Below, one piece after another: positions 11,035 through 22,941 of a stretch of DNA of 64,000 nt. The stretch spans positions 12,338,001-12,402,000 of the forward strand of contig JBHGNT010000006.1 of the NCBI GenBank assembly GCA_043228905.1, given 5' to 3'. The DNA is from Azolla caroliniana. Its lineage: Eukaryota; Polypodiophyta. Numbering within the stretch: position 1 is the stretch's first letter; each line of letters starts with the position of its first letter. The notes below the pieces were generated by a model that saw only the letters and a program-made list of their open reading frames with translations, did no database searches and had not been told where the DNA came from. The position numbers and the translations under genes are program-made.

Positions 11035-11171
11035 TTACTCGTAACTTTTCTTCTTGCTACTCTTAACCTTTCTAACATCACCATACAAGCCTTATTAAAA
11101 TTGAAGTTCCTTCAACTCCCCTAAACCTTCGTCCCTGCGACTTCGCCGCACGAACCACAACTACCCCGACA
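10207..11171 (+). mobile_element. Solo LTR (965 bp) with tRNA-like modules
   Basis: Starts TGTCATGA, ends CCCCGACA, and is flanked by ACGC at 10203-10206 and 11172-11175. It interrupts the Copia-B1 RNase H region, which is continuous once it is removed. The first 280 bp are two diverged copies of a roughly 140-bp block starting TGTCA; each holds an antisense tRNA-like segment (about 10265-10332 and 10405-10463). A plus-strand TATA box lies at about 10638 (TTATAAAAAG). A sense tRNA-like stretch lies at about 10719-10778, a 29-bp unit is repeated three times near 10879-10965, and CT/CA repeats near 11010-11032. No coding sequence. Confidence 0.75.
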
Positions 11172-12506
11172 ACGCTCACACACGAAGTGGTAGTGCACTT
11201 CTATGTGCTTTGTGTGAGCATGGTATACAGAGTTCTTGGCGAGCTGCATGTTGCTTATGTTGTTGGAGTAGATCAGGATCGGGGTCGGCACCTTCATCCG
11301 CAGGTCTTGCAGCAGTCGCCGAAGCCAAATGGCTTCACATGTGGCAATAGTAGCGCCCCGGTATTCGGCCTCAGTGCTCAAAAGGGCCACTGTTGGCTGC
11401 TTTTTGTTGCTCCACGCAATAGCCGCGCTACCAAGGGAAAGCATATAGCTGGAGGTGGATCGGCAATCCGATGCGTCGCCGGCCCAGTCGGCATCGGTGT
11501 AGTCGACTAGCTCTTCGGTTATACCATGCCGGTATAACAGTCCCTGGTCCTTGGTGCCGCTCACATATCTCAAAATTCGATGCGTTCACAGAAGGTGCTC
11601 CATGGTCGGCTTCTGCATATATTGGTTGATCACGCCAACCGGATTTCTAATGTCGGGTTGGGTGATTGTCAAATATATAAGGCTTCTGATGATTTATCAG
11701 AACCGCTCCTCATCGTAGGCCGATCTGGAGTCGGGATGGAGCTTCTGGTTCTGGTCCAGGGGTGTGGAGATCGGTCGGCATTCCATCATGCCGAACTTGT
11801 ACAACATATTCAACACATAGTGTCTTTGTGAGAGCAATATGCTGTCGGGGGTTCGGATCACCTCGATCCCAAGGAAATAGTGAAGGTCTCCCAGGTCCTT
11901 CATCTCAAATGCGTCCGACAATTGGGACTTGACTCGGCTTATTTCATCGAGTCCGGGTCCGGTGTTGACTAGATCATCAACATACAACAAGATGCAAATT
12001 GGACCGTCCGAACCTTGCCGGATCAACAACGAAGAGTCGGACATGGAGGCCGCAAACCCCATATTACGCAACCAGTGCGCGATCTTCGCATTCCAAGCTC
12101 GGGGGGCTTGCTTCAGGCCATAAAGTGACTTCTTTAGCCAACATATCGCCGATTTGTTCATCTTCGACTGGAAACCGGGGGGTTGGGTCATAAAGACCTC
12201 TTCTTCAAGATCGCCTTGAAGAAATGCATTCTTCACGTCCATCTGGTGAAGATGCCACCCCCTGGCCGCAACAATCGCCAGGACCAGACAAACCGTCGTC
12301 ATCTTCGCTATCAGAGCGAAGGTCTCGTTGTAGTCGATTCCGTGGGTTTGCGTGTATCCTTTTGCCACTATCCGGGCCTTGTACCGGTTAACCGAACCGT
12401 CAACATTGTACTTTACCTTGTACATCCATTTGCAACCGATCAGTTTACAGTGTCGGGGAGGGTCAACTAGGTCCCATGTGTCGTTGGCATGTAGTGCCCA
12501 CATTTC
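11172..12506 (-). pseudogene. Copia-B1 reverse transcriptase (part) and RNase H
   Basis: The minus-strand ORF 12566-11697 covers most of the copia reverse transcriptase, including MDVKNAFLQGDLEEEVF, KKSLYGLKQAPRAW and the catalytic LLYVDDLV. A frame break near 11697 is followed by RNase H (11573-11172) with YTDADWAGD, LLSTEAEYRG and [11 protein letters not shown]. The N-terminal part continues at 17467-17367 beyond Tork-3. The YVDD motif is intact, but the protein is broken by insertions and frameshifts. Confidence 0.88.
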
Positions 12507-13221
12507 TGAAAGGACTACACGCTCCGAAAACAATGCTCGGCCACAACCGAGTCTAGGATCAAACACAGAAAAACGGGTAATGTACGCACAACACAGTAAA
12601 GAGAAGAGTACACAAGATGTTTACGTGGAAAACCCAAACACGGGAAAAACCACGGCAATCCACAGACTGCAAACTATCACTATGTTACAATGTACAGTAG
12701 ATGAACACAGAGGCAACGACCTCTTGTTCACTGTCTTTGCCACAGGTGGCGGTTACAATAGAGACAACGTCCTCTTCGTCTCTCACTCACTCACTCTCTC
12801 TCTCTCTTTGTGTACACGGTTGCACTCAAATCTTGCACCAACAAGAATGACAACTTCTCAACACTAAGTTTGCCCTAAGTCATATTTATACTAATATGAC
12901 TTTTCGGCTATTTACAAATATAGCCCGAATGGACTCTCAGAAACATGTTTACGAATATGTCCCTTCATCCGGTGAGCACTCCTCACCGGGCCTGCATCAT
13001 CCGGCTCTTGCCGAGCACTCGTCATCCGGTTCTCACCGGGCCTTCCTTGCTGGGTACTCGTCATCCGGTTCTCATCAGGTCTTCCGTTGCCGGGTACTCC
13101 ACATCCGGTTCTCACCGGGTCTTCCATTGCCGGGTACTCCACATCCGGATTCAGCCTTGGCCGAGTTGCTCATCAACACTGTTCTTCTCACTTCCCATCC
13201 GGAGGGATCTGTTTCCTAACA
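12507..13221 (-). repeat. 3' LTR of Tork-3
   Basis: 715 bp on the minus strand from TGTTAGGAAA (13221) to CTTTCA (12507). About three copies of a 40-bp CCGG-rich unit lie at 13020-13150. A TATA motif inside an inverted repeat lies at about 12877-12903. A polypurine tract (13222-13232) adjoins it. Confidence 0.92.
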
Positions 13222-16200
13222 AACTCCCCCTTCACTCCAGCATGGGATGTCGTACTAGTTCGATCCGCTTCCGACATGCATCCAGCTTGTCGGGTAGCAG
13301 TACTTTGGTCAGCATATCTGACCCGTTCTTGGCCATGTGGATCTTCGTCAGCGCGAACTCTCGATCTTCTACTCGCTCCCGGATCTAGTGATACCTACGT
13401 TGGATGTGCTTCGTCCTGGAATGGTACGCTGCGTTCTTTGCAAGGTGAATGGCACCTTGACTGTTGCAATAGAGCCGCTATTCATCTTGCCAGATACCGA
13501 GCTCTCCGATGAAGTCCTTCATCCATAATATTTCCTTGCCGGCTTCCACAGCTGCCATGTACTCCGCTTCCGTGGTTGACAATGCAACCGTCTTCTGCAG
13601 CCTCGACTGCCACGAAACAGCTCCCCCTGCATATGTCATTACATACCCGGATGTAGACTGGCCGGTATCCACATCAACTGACATGTCCGATTTGGTAAAA
13701 CCGTCAAGTTGAGGTTTACCGGAGCCGAATCGGAGACACATATTCGAAGTGCCCTTCAGGTATCAGAGTATCCATTTGACCGCGTTCCAGTGCTCCTTGC
13801 CGGGATTGCTCATAAACCAGCTCACCACTCCGACTGCGTATCCAATATCCGGTCGAGTACACACCATTGCGTACATCAAGCTCCCAACGGCAGGGGCATA
13901 TGGAACCTTCATCATATCAACCTTCTCTGCTTTCGTCTTCGGGCTTCGCTTACCGGATAGTCTGCAGTTTGCCGGGATTGTCGATCCGACCGGTTTTGCT
14001 TCTAACATGTGAACTGTTGAAGCACCTTTGTCACGTATTTCTCCTATTACAGCCACAATTGCTTCGTTGGCTGGTCCCGGATGATATGCATCCCCAGCAT
14101 CTGTCTTGCCGAACCCAATTCTTTCATTGCGAAAGTTCGGTTGAGAGCCTTCTTCAGCATCCGTATTTTGGCTTGGTCCCGTCTGACGATCAAGATGTGG
14201 TCCACGTATAGAAGGAGTATTAGGAAGTCGCCTCCTTCGAACTTCTTCACAAACATGCAGTGATCGGCCTGCGTCTTGTGGTACCCTTGATCGGTCATGA
14301 AGGAGTCGAACTTCCGGTACCATTGTCGGGGAGCCTGCTTCAGTCCGTACAGGCTCTTCTTCAACCGACAAACTAGGTGCTCGTTCCCTTTCTCCACGAA
14401 TCCTTCCGGTTGCTGCATGTAGATCTCCTCTTCGAGGTCACCATGAAGGAATGCCGTCTTCACGTCCAGTTGCTCTACCTCGAGGTCCATGCTTGCTGCT
14501 ATACTCAGCACCGTCCGGATGGAGGTCATCTTTACTACCGGGGAAAATATCTCGTCGAAGTCCACACCCTTCTTCTGTTGGAACCCCTTCACCACGATCC
14601 TGGCTTTGTATCTTGGGGGGTAGCCGGCATCTCCCGGTTTCAACTTGTACACCCACTTGTTTCGGAGTGCCCGCTTTCCTTTCGGCAACTCCACCAATTC
14701 ATACGTATGGTTCTCATGCAGGGAATACATCTCATCCTGCATGGCACTTAACCATTTGCGGTTGTGGGTGTCATCCTTCGCTTCTTCGAAGCTTTCCGGC
14801 TCTCCTTCATCGGTCAGCGGCACATATGCTTTGCATCCGGAAATCTCCGGGGGGCCCTTCTCTCTCTGAGAGGAGATCTCCGTCTTTGGCCTTCGGCAAC
14901 CAGCTCCACTATTTGTTCTTCATCCGAATCTGATTTGGGGTCTTCGCCGGTTCCGATTTCAGCTTCCTCTACTTCTTCTTCTGCCGGTTCGGTATCCTCA
15001 TCGGAACCAGCTGGTTCCTCGAGTGTCAACAGGCTCTTAGACGGGTGTGTCCGAATCTCATCGGAGTTCATTATCTTCTTCTCCAACTCCCAGTCGGCAA
15101 GAGTCTTGTCCTCCATGAAGATAATATCTCGACTCCGGAAAGCCTTCTTGTCAACCGGATCCCACACTCGGTAGCCGAACTCATCATCGCCGTATCCGAG
15201 GAATATGCATGGCCGGGTTTTTGGGTCCAACTTTCCTCTCGGTCCTTAGCAACATGCACGTACACGAGACACCCGAACACCTTCAGATGCCGGTAGGACA
15301 CTTCCTTACCGGTCCACACCTTTTGCGGTGTGTCTCCATCCAAGGGCACTGAGGGTGATCTATTTATCACATACGTCGTTGTCGACAACGCCTCAGCCCA
15401 AAACGTCTTGGGTAATTTTGCATGCGCCGGCATACTCCGGACCCTCTCCATTATGGTCTGGTTCATCCTCTCGGCCAGCCCGTTTAGTTTCGGCATCTTC
15501 GGCACAGTAAATTCGAGCCGGATTCCCTTCGAGCGACAGTACTCCTCGAACTGCCCCCGGTATTCACCTCCGTTATCTGCTCGAACCACCTTTAGCTTCC
15601 GGCCGGTTTCTTTTTCCACTCTCGTGTGGAGCTCTTTGAAGACAAATAACACCTAATCCTTCGTCTTCAACGGTGTGGCCCACAGCTTTTGGCTGTGGTC
15701 ATCTATGAACGTCATCAGTATGCACCATCTCTAGTGGTGCATTACGTCTCATCGGTGGCCTCGATCGGAAGGAGGTCTGGTTTTGTTTCCGGCCAGACAA
15801 TCAATGCACTTCTCCAAGTGCACGTTCTTCACTGGAATGAGGTTGTCATCTGCAAGCCTCTTCATCCCCTTCTCGCTCATGTGACACAGCCTCTTGTGCC
15901 ATAGCTCATCGGCAGTGTCGGAAGCCATGTTCACTTCTTCCGGGCATAACCGGGCATTCATTAGGTACAACGTGTTTACCTTCTGGCCCGGAGCCACAAT
16001 CAGGCTCCCTTTGCTAAACTTCATAACATCGTTCCGGATGCTACCCATGTAGCCTTCATCATCTAGCCGACCGGCTGATATTAGGTTCAGACGAACCTCC
16101 GGAACGTGTCGAACATCCTTCAGCAATAGCTTGCATCCAGTTGGTGTTGTCGACAATTCGGCATGTACCTTTATTCCCCATCCAGACACAGCCGTGATCA

Positions 16201-16694
16201 CCGACTGAGTAAGATGAGAAGCATTTCCGGTCCGGGGTAAGGTGGAACGACGCTCCGGAGTCGACCACCCAGGTCATCTCGTCGCCGACAAGGTTTAGCT
16301 CACTCTCCTCGGTGATGAGCATCAATTCTTCTTCACTTGCCGCGATTGCCGTCGTTCCCTTCCAGTCCGTTCCCCTCCGGTCTTTACCGTTCCGGTCTGG
16401 TGTCCACTTTGAATCGGTACCATTGGTTTCCTTGTCTTTTCGGAAGTGCCGACAGTTCTTCTGGAAATGTCCCGACTTGCCGCATTAGAAGCAGGTAGGC
16501 CTCCCCCTTGACTTTGACCATGTCCCCGACTTTTCACGGTTCTGGGGACTACGGTTCCTTTGTCTCTTGTCCCCGAACTGAACCGGCAACCAAAGATCTT
16601 TAACCACGAGCATGTCCCTCCTCTTCGACTTCCACACCGAATAGTTGGAGCCGGTGAGCTTGAACATGCCTCCCAACGAGTCGTCCATTTTCAT
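13222..16694 (-). pseudogene. gag-pol: Tork-3 gag-pol, multiply broken
   Basis: Starts on the minus strand at 16694. Compared with Tork-2, gag has a large internal deletion that joins the first 40 or so residues directly to the region before the zinc knuckle. A TAA then replaces the Tyr codon of the knuckle. Further breaks: a roughly 19-bp deletion in the protease region (about 16160), frameshifts near 15780, 15240 and 14820, YVDD changed to YVDH (about 14200), a stop near 14047, and more breaks in RNase H. Protease DSGA, the integrase DNGGE region and RNase H TTEAEY are still recognisable. Clearly inactive. Confidence 0.9.
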
Positions 16695-16719
16695 GTGTCG
16701 TTTCGCTTTGATACCAGTT

Positions 16720-16990
16720 TGAAAGGACTACACGCTCCGAAAACAACGCTCGGCCACAACCGAGTCTAGGATCAAACACAGAAAAACGGGTAATGTACGC
16801 ACGACACAGTAAAGAGAAGAGTACACAAGATGTTTACGTGGAAAACCCAAACACGGGAAAAACCACAGCAGTCCACAGACTGCAAACTATCACTATGTTA
16901 CAATGTACACTAGATGAAGACAAAGGCAACGACCTCTTGTTCACTGTCTTCGCCACAGGCGGTGGTTACAACAGAGACAATGTCCTCTTC

Positions 16991-17030
<40 letters not shown>

Positions 17031-17361
17031 GTACACGGTTGCACTCAAATCTTGTACCAACAAGAATGACAACTTCTCAACACTAAGTTTGCCCTAAGTC
17101 ATATTTATACTAATATGACTTTTCGGCTATTTACAAATATAGCCCGAATGGACTCTCAGAAACATGTTTACGAATATGTCCCTTCATCCGGTGAGCACTC
17201 CTCACTGGGCATGCATCATCCGGGTCTTCACGGGCACTCGTCATCCGGTTCTCACCGGGTCTTCAGTTGCTGGGTAGTCCACATCCGGATTCGACCTCGG
17301 TCGAGTTGCTCATCAACACTGTTCTTCTCACTTCCCATCTGGAGGGACTTGTTTCCTAACA
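16720..17361 (-). repeat. 5' LTR of Tork-3
   Basis: 642 bp on the minus strand from TGTTAGGAAA (17361) to CTTTCA (16720). It carries a long CT run (about 16997-17029), fewer minisatellite units than the 3' copy, and the palindromic TATA region (about 17094-17120). A primer site reading TGGTATCAAAGCG follows at about 16717-16705. Confidence 0.92.
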
Positions 17362-17366
17362 ATTTC

Positions 17367-17467
17367 TTCCTCCATAGCGGCACGCCAATTTGCATCCTTT
17401 GCTAGTTATGCATAGCTCTCCGGCTCACGCACTTCCGCCACCCTGGTTATGTACGCGTAATGATGTG
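17367..17467 (-). pseudogene. Copia-B1 fragment N-terminal to reverse transcriptase
   Basis: About 100 bp encoding the equivalent of VAELREPESYA...ANW..MEEEM in Copia-B2 (60311-60395). It ends at the ATGTG target duplication, the left border of the 34.6-kb stack. Beyond the stack the sequence resumes at 52115. Confidence 0.85.
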
Positions 17468-17915
17468 TGTTAATCCTTAGGGCCGGACAATGGCCTAACA
17501 TAGGGTGTTTCTGGAAGACACTTCACCAAAGGGGTGTTACGGCGAGATAACTTAAGACACAACGATTACTTCGACTTAATTAGCTACTTAGCAATAAGGC
17601 ATACACTTAATACACGCGTAGGATATAACAATTAATTCAGAACGGTAATCAATACGTGAAGATAAAATAAGAAGCTTATATTAATTCTCCGTTAAAGTTA
17701 TACATTGTAACCGGGCCTTTATATAGGTCACCGGTGCTGCATACAAAACGGTGCCAACCGACACCTGTTCAGAATCGGTCCGGATCCGGATCGGCATACC
17801 GATTCCAGTCCTTCTGTTCACTACATAATTATAATCTAATCTACTTAATTAAATATATTCCGAATAACCATCCCTTTCACATTCTGGTCTCTACTCCATT
17901 GCCGGCCGGGTAACA
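17468..17915 (-). repeat. 3' LTR of the Tat-like element (LTR type E1)
   Basis: 448 bp. On the minus strand it starts TGTTACCCGG and ends GGATTAACA. A strong minus-strand TATA box (CTATATAAAGG, about 17727-17737) supports minus orientation, in line with the gag-pol at 38424-32695. No second copy of this LTR occurs in the window. Confidence 0.7.
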
Positions 17916-17917
17916 CA

Positions 17918-17933
17918 TGGCACGCCTGTGGGA
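17918..17933 (+). promoter_or_regulatory. Conserved LTR-adjacent motif TGGCACGCCTGTGGGA
   Basis: On the plus strand it sits two bases after the LTR end, the usual position of a primer site. The same motif (TGGCACGCCCGTGGGA) follows the unrelated L-type LTRs at 23610 and 39006, and similarity continues for about 30 bp (CTTGTACGTCGA...TCCCAC). The coding strand of the adjacent element is minus, so this is the 3' interior end of the element. Its role is unclear. Confidence 0.5.
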
Positions 17934-18426
17934 CATGATCTTGTACGTCGAATCCCACTATCCGGCCCTTAGCCTTCGTCCAAGATGTCCAGAATACTCT
18001 GCTCTAGGGTATCCAATGGTTGTTCGGAATTCGGTTGTTGTTGTTGCGGCTGCTGTTGCTGCGGTGGCTGCGGCTCCTCCAACTGTTGCTCCTGAGTGGG
18101 CGTCTGTTCGGCTGCGGTGATGGTGATTCCTCTGTTAGCTGCTCCGCCGGATTTGACTCCGGTTGACTCATCTCGGCCTTGTCTCCGTCCGGTCCTTGCT
18201 CCGGTGATGGTTCCTCATCGTTGAGGTTGACGGTCGCCGTCTGCTTTGCTTCTTCTCTCCGTAGCCTGGTCCGCTCATAGCTCTCAAACTAGATTTGAGC
18301 ATCCAGTCGATCATCATCTAGCTGGGCTACCAGTTGCCGGACCACTGCTGCCTGATCCTCCGCCAAAGTTATAAAATCTTCGGCTAACTCCTCTCTGACG
18401 GCGGTGAAGTCCTCCTTCGTTAGCAT

Positions 18427-20401
18427 TTAGCAATCGTCGCCTTCCCTCTGCCGGTTTTCCGCTTCTGCCCGTAGCAACTGGAGCTCGGTTGTGTGGTTTG
18501 CCCATTTGTCCCACCATTGCGCGGAGCTTTTGTCAATCAAGAGTTTGGTCTTGTTCCTCCATGCATAGACAATGAACTGGATCCGTTCCAATCCCATCTT
18601 TGATTTGTCCTCCGCGGCTTGCCATTCGTCCTTCAACTGCTTGATGAGTGCCACCGTATCCACCTCCTGCTCCCGGTAATGTGACAGTTGGGTTTGATAA
18701 GTGGTCTGCAGCCTTTTCAAGATCATCTTCGCTCTTTCCTTCTCTTTATAATGGTGCTTATGCAGCTGCATCCGTTCTTGCGCGGCTTCCTGCTAGTGCT
18801 TCTTTATTCTGTACATCGACCGGGGCCACCGGTGCTTGGAGCTGTGGTCCGGTTAAGGCCATTTTGGCCAATTCTTCTATGGCCAGGTCCAAGTCTTGTT
18901 CTAGGCTCCGGATCCTTGACCGGGCCGTCTCTAGTTCTCCGGTTGTGACGAGCAACCGGTCCATTTGTGTTTTCTCTTCCGCCTCTATGTAGTGTACCAC
19001 TCCGACAATCTATTCTCCAATCCACCGGAGCCATTGGCTGCCGGTGCCCTGTTGTTGCGTCTGCCCGGAGGGTTGGCTGTTGGTGTTGTTGGCCAGTGGT
19101 CGGTTTTGTCCAGTTGCGTCGAGCTGCAACTCTGGCTCTTGTTGGTGACCACTTTATCGTTCAGGTTGCGGCTCCGTTGGCCACTCTACCTCTGAATGCT
19201 CTTGGCCTGCTGGTGGGGTCGGCAATTGTACTTCCGACACTGGCATATCGGGTCTTGCTATATCCTGACCCGCCGGTAGAGGTTGTTGTGCAGGGGGCTC
19301 TGTGGCCAGTTCTGGTTCCATCCTTGGTGTGGGCTACTCAGGGCGGGGTACATGCGTTCCATCCTTCTTTGGGTCCGAATGCTCCCAGGCATGTTCGGAG
19401 GTGCTTGCCTTCTGGCGCCGCTTGAGGTGCTCTAACGGTTCCTCCTCCATTTCGTCCTCCTTAGTCCCGATGTTGATTTTTGCTGCCAAGGGGTCCGGCG
19501 CTTGTTGAACCGGTCGGCTAAGCCTGATCTTGATTGGCCACACCAGTGGCTCCTCCTGCGTTTCCGCCTTCCGCTTCCTGTTGGCGCGCTCCTTTGTTGC
19601 CTGGTCCGTGTCGGCCGCCTTCCCTTTGGTTGCCTTAGACGCCAACAACTGCTGTCGTTTAGAGGCCGTTTTCGGGGTGCCTTCGGTTGTTCTTCCCCGC
19701 TTCGTGCTCTTGACGGGCTCGATAGGTGGCGCCAATAGAGTGAGCCATTGCGCCACCGCCATCCATATCTTCCAACCCTCTTTGCCTTTAACAGAGTCGT
19801 TGGCCGCACAGAGGCCATCCGCAATTAGTACCGCCCAGTCCACCTTCACGCCTTCATATGTGGCTATGATTAAGCCGGCCCGGTTCTGGGGCATGCAAGG
19901 GGGTTGAGGGTATACATGTCCGAATTCATGGAGCACCCGGGTAATCTCTCGAAAGAGAGGATCTTCACGGCCCTGTGTCCGGTAGGCCTTGCTTGCCAGA
20001 GAGTATTCCCCAAAGTATTTTCGGAGTTGTTCCAGGGTAGGATTAACAATAGTGAAGATTCCCCCTTCCGGAAGGCCAATCAACGCATGAATGGCCTCCT
20101 CAGTAATCAGCTTCGTGTCAATTTCTTTGACTATCTTCTTCGCCTCCCGGTGCGGTGGCGCCTCCATGATGGTGAGGAAACCCTCTAAGCCGTGTTGCCT
20201 TAGCCACTTCTTGGCTGCTTCAGAGAGTGCTTGGTAGTCCATGGCTTCGTCGAGGTCGGTGAGCGCTGGTGAGGGTTGTGTGTGAGGAGTCTCTGTGTGC
20301 GTGGGTTCGCGTCTGCTGATCTTCAATCGCCTGTCTGCGTTATTGCTCCTTTGTTCGCGAAATGTGAGGGTTTCTATGTGGCGGGGGTCTTCTTGTTGCA
20401 T
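18427..20401 (-). pseudogene. Extra ORF of the Tat-like element, downstream of integrase
   Basis: A minus-strand reading frame that is neither gag nor pol. The first 355 codons (20401-19334) are open. They hold a folded-looking domain (about residues 50-210, with IHALIGLPEGG, LEQLRKYFGEYSLASKAYRTQG and LIADGLCAANDSV), then a basic linker (KRGRTTEGTPKTASKRQQ, NRKRKAE). The same frame continues, with stops at 19334 and further on, through a Pro/Gln-rich linker into a predicted coiled coil (ETARSRIRSLEQDLDLAIEELAKM, about 18930). After a frameshift at about 18770, another helical segment runs to 18427. Its position between pol and the 3' LTR matches the extra ORFs known in Tat-type gypsy elements. 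Function unknown. Confidence 0.65.
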
Positions 20402-20466
20402 GTTGGCGCCTGTTTTTTTTCCATTACCCGCGCATGTGCACGTCGTGTACTAAAATAGAATGACGT

Positions 20467-21349
20467 TGTCGTGAGGAATTTCGGTCAGAGGTGGAAACCG
20501 GGAAATATTGGCTACATCGGCGGGGTGCAGCATGTGCTCTCACCCTTGTACATTTAGTGTGAATAACGAGGGCGCCTTTATGGCGCCGAAGAGTAGTCAA
20601 GTCAGTACAGAGGATCCCATGTAAGTCGGGATTTATCCCACATTGTAACGCATCCCTCTCCTTGTTCTATAAAAGGAAGGGAGCGCCCTTTGTGAAAGGG
20701 TTGCCCATTTTGAATCGTAAGGGTCTACCATTTTGTGCGTTGTTCCTAGGGTTAGTTACGTTCTTTCCTTCTTTTCTTCTCTCTACTCCTTCTCCTTCTC
20801 GAGAACTCGAGCGGCAGTTATGGCGGGAGAGCTATTAGGTTAACTCTTCTTCTTCTGTGCGTAGCCGGCTCGCGGCCGGGGTTGTATCTCTCCCTGTGGT
20901 AGGTTGCTTCTTCTCGGCCTCCTGTGCAAGACCCCGCTCGGCGCGATGAGCCCGAGAGCTCCCCGACGACGGCTTGGTGGCAGACTGCCGTTGCGACCTA
21001 GCCCACCTCAGTCCGGCTCGGAGTCGGAGTTGTAACTCACTCTTGTAATCATATATATATACAAGGTTGTGCATATTTGTGTCTCTGTCGGTGTCAGGTG
21101 CTTTCCCTTCCCTGTGTTTCCTGTACATAAGAGGTGTGTGTTTTGTCGGTGTTGCGCGCGTGTTCTCTCCCTCTCTTTCTCTCTCGCGTTTGGTAGCCAC
21201 CGGTACGCATTCGGAATCGCTCCGGTTCGTGCTACAACCAGTGCATCCGGGACCGGAGAGAAGTCGGCTTCTGAAAACCCCATCACTTCCTTAGTCCGAG
21301 ACCCCCGTGGTCCCGCCCCTTCTACACGCACGCGCGTAACAACACGACA
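20467..21349 (+). repeat. 5' LTR of element F
   Basis: 883 bp with TATA box TATAAAA at 20668-20674, pyrimidine-rich leader (about 20763-20800) and a CT-rich stretch near 21165-21185. It differs from the 3' copy by several percent by eye. Confidence 0.88.
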
Positions 21350-21353
21350 TATT

Positions 21354-21371
21354 TGGTGAACCCAATGTGAA
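21354..21371 (+). promoter_or_regulatory. Primer-site-like sequence of element F
   Basis: TGGTGAACCCAATGTGAA begins four bases after the 5' LTR. Position and TGG start fit a tRNA primer site; I do not recognise the tRNA. Confidence 0.55.
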
Positions 21372-21386
21372 GGGCGGCAAGGGAGA

Positions 21387-22241
21387 ATGGAGCTGGAAGA
21401 AGACGACTTCGCGGAACTTTTTGTTGAAGCGGTGAGGGAGTTTGGACGAGCAACGACAAGACGAGAGACGGCGCAGCAAGCGGTTGAGCGAGTGGTCGAA
21501 AGAGTCGGCCGTTTCAATGGGGACAAAGTCCCATCTTACTTGGAACCCTACAACGCGGAGATGGAGGAGCGAGACATAGACGAGGCATTGAGGCTGGAGT
21601 TCTTCTGTCGGGTCGTCGTCGTCCGTATGCACGCGGAAGTCAAGGAGCTCCGAGAAGCTTATAGTTCGTGGGAGGCATTCGAAGAGGCGCTCCTGCAGGC
21701 ATATGGAGGACGTCGGAAGAGCCGGGGACGACGTGACTTTGACCAGTGGGTTGCATCGGCGAAGACCCACCGGGGCGCGATGAAGGCGTTCCGGGAGTAC
21801 GAGCGGTGACTTGCTCGCCTCCTGGAGCGGGAACAAGGTTTGGTGGGGGCGGACAAAGTCATGTTGTTCGTTAAGTCGATCGACCGAGTGGAACGGGAGG
21901 CCATCGGGATTGAGCTCGAAGACGAGGACGGAGCGAATGGCCTCACCGAGGATTGGTCAAAGGTCGGAAGGGTGTGCCAACGGCTAGATGACAAGCGACC
22001 CGAAAAGGCTAAGAGGAAGGCGCGCGATGGCATGCCATCACAGCGGGAAGAGGCCGAACGGCGAAGAGAATCGGCAAGGGTCGGCGTTGGGGCCAGGATT
22101 GCGGAGGCGTATGCAGCTCTTGAGGCGATGCTCGAGGAAGAGGAAAGATCGAGGCCGCAAGCCGAGACCAAGGAGATGGACTTGCCCCACGCGATGGTGG
22201 AAGACCGGTACCACGGTACCACGGGAGAGGGTGAGCAGTAA
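21387..22241 (+). pseudogene. gag: Gag-like ORF of element F with one TGA
   Basis: Reading frame of 285 codons from ATG 21387, broken only by TGA at 21807-21809 after REYER. A C-to-T change of CGA would explain it. The N-terminal part resembles a gypsy capsid domain (RFNGDKVPSYLEPYNAEME, then a helical region). The C-terminal half is very rich in Glu, Arg and Ala (KRPEKAKRKARDG, QREEAERRRESARV) and probably forms long helices. There is no CCHC knuckle and no protease after it. Assignment as gag rests on position after the primer site and on capsid-like composition. Confidence 0.6.
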
Positions 22242-22941
22242 GAAGCGCTCTCGACTTGTGGAGAATTGCCGACCGAGGACAAGGTCGGGAGCGGAGAAGA
22301 GCCCTCCACGCGGATTCCGGAGACTCCAGTGGTCGAGCCCGTGTGCCGACATGAGACCGGAGAGAAGGAAGGCGCCGACGAGGAGTCCTGGCATGATGGG
22401 AAACGGCTTGCGAGGAGGCCAAGGACGGAGGCGGCACAGAAAGATCGGCATTCCGATTCGGATGGAGCGTGATCCGTATGTGGATGACTCGACCGAAACC
22501 GGCCCAAGGCGCGAAAGACCAGGGACGGGCTATAGAGCCCGATCGGTAGGGCTCGGTTTGGTACGATAGTGACGACGCGGAAGAGGGTGCGAAAAAAATC
22601 GCCCTCTTTTACATGAGAACACAAGTCGGCCAGGCGAAGGCCGCAATTCGGGAAGCTAGCGATCGAGGTTGCGGAGAGAGACCGGGAGGTTTCGGACACC
22701 GCTACTCGAAACTCCGGACATTGGAGAATCAAGTGCAGGTGGCACTTGATCGATCGAAGTCCAGATGCTTCTCACCGAACGTGCTTGGGGAGCGGTACCC
22801 CGAACGAGCGTCCGCAAATCATTACGGAACGGAAACACCACGTCTTATCCGGAGACTCAGGCAGCTGGCAACGAGCGCCGGCGTGAGACTTGGAGAGATG
22901 GGAGATGGAGGCAGGTATACGAGAAGGAGAGCAACGACGAG
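22242..22941 (+). other. Interior of element F, no intact gene
   Basis: A purine-rich stretch with short ORFs only. It includes one copy of a degenerate unit of the form GGAGACTCC-GTGGTCG...GCCGACATGAGACCGGAG (about 22315-22370) that recurs in the F relative at 62896-64000. Segments 22440-22760 and 63980-63680 (reverse complement) are clearly homologous. Tork-2 starts at 22942. Confidence 0.6.

Larger units (their letters stand above)
12507..17361 (-). mobile_element. Tork-3: decayed copia element (minus strand)
   Basis: 4855 bp, flanked by ATTTC at 12502-12506 and 17362-17366, inserted in the Copia-B1 reverse transcriptase. LTRs are 642 bp (5', 16720-17361) and 715 bp (3', 12507-13221); the length difference comes mainly from a 40-bp minisatellite and a CT run. 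Primer site and polypurine tract are present. The internal ORF is heavily broken. Confidence 0.93.

Noticed and set aside
21291-22732. Long antisense ORFs opposite the F gag
   Set aside because: Mirror image of a purine-rich coding strand; no motifs, and the sense frame has gag-like features and the correct position after the primer site.
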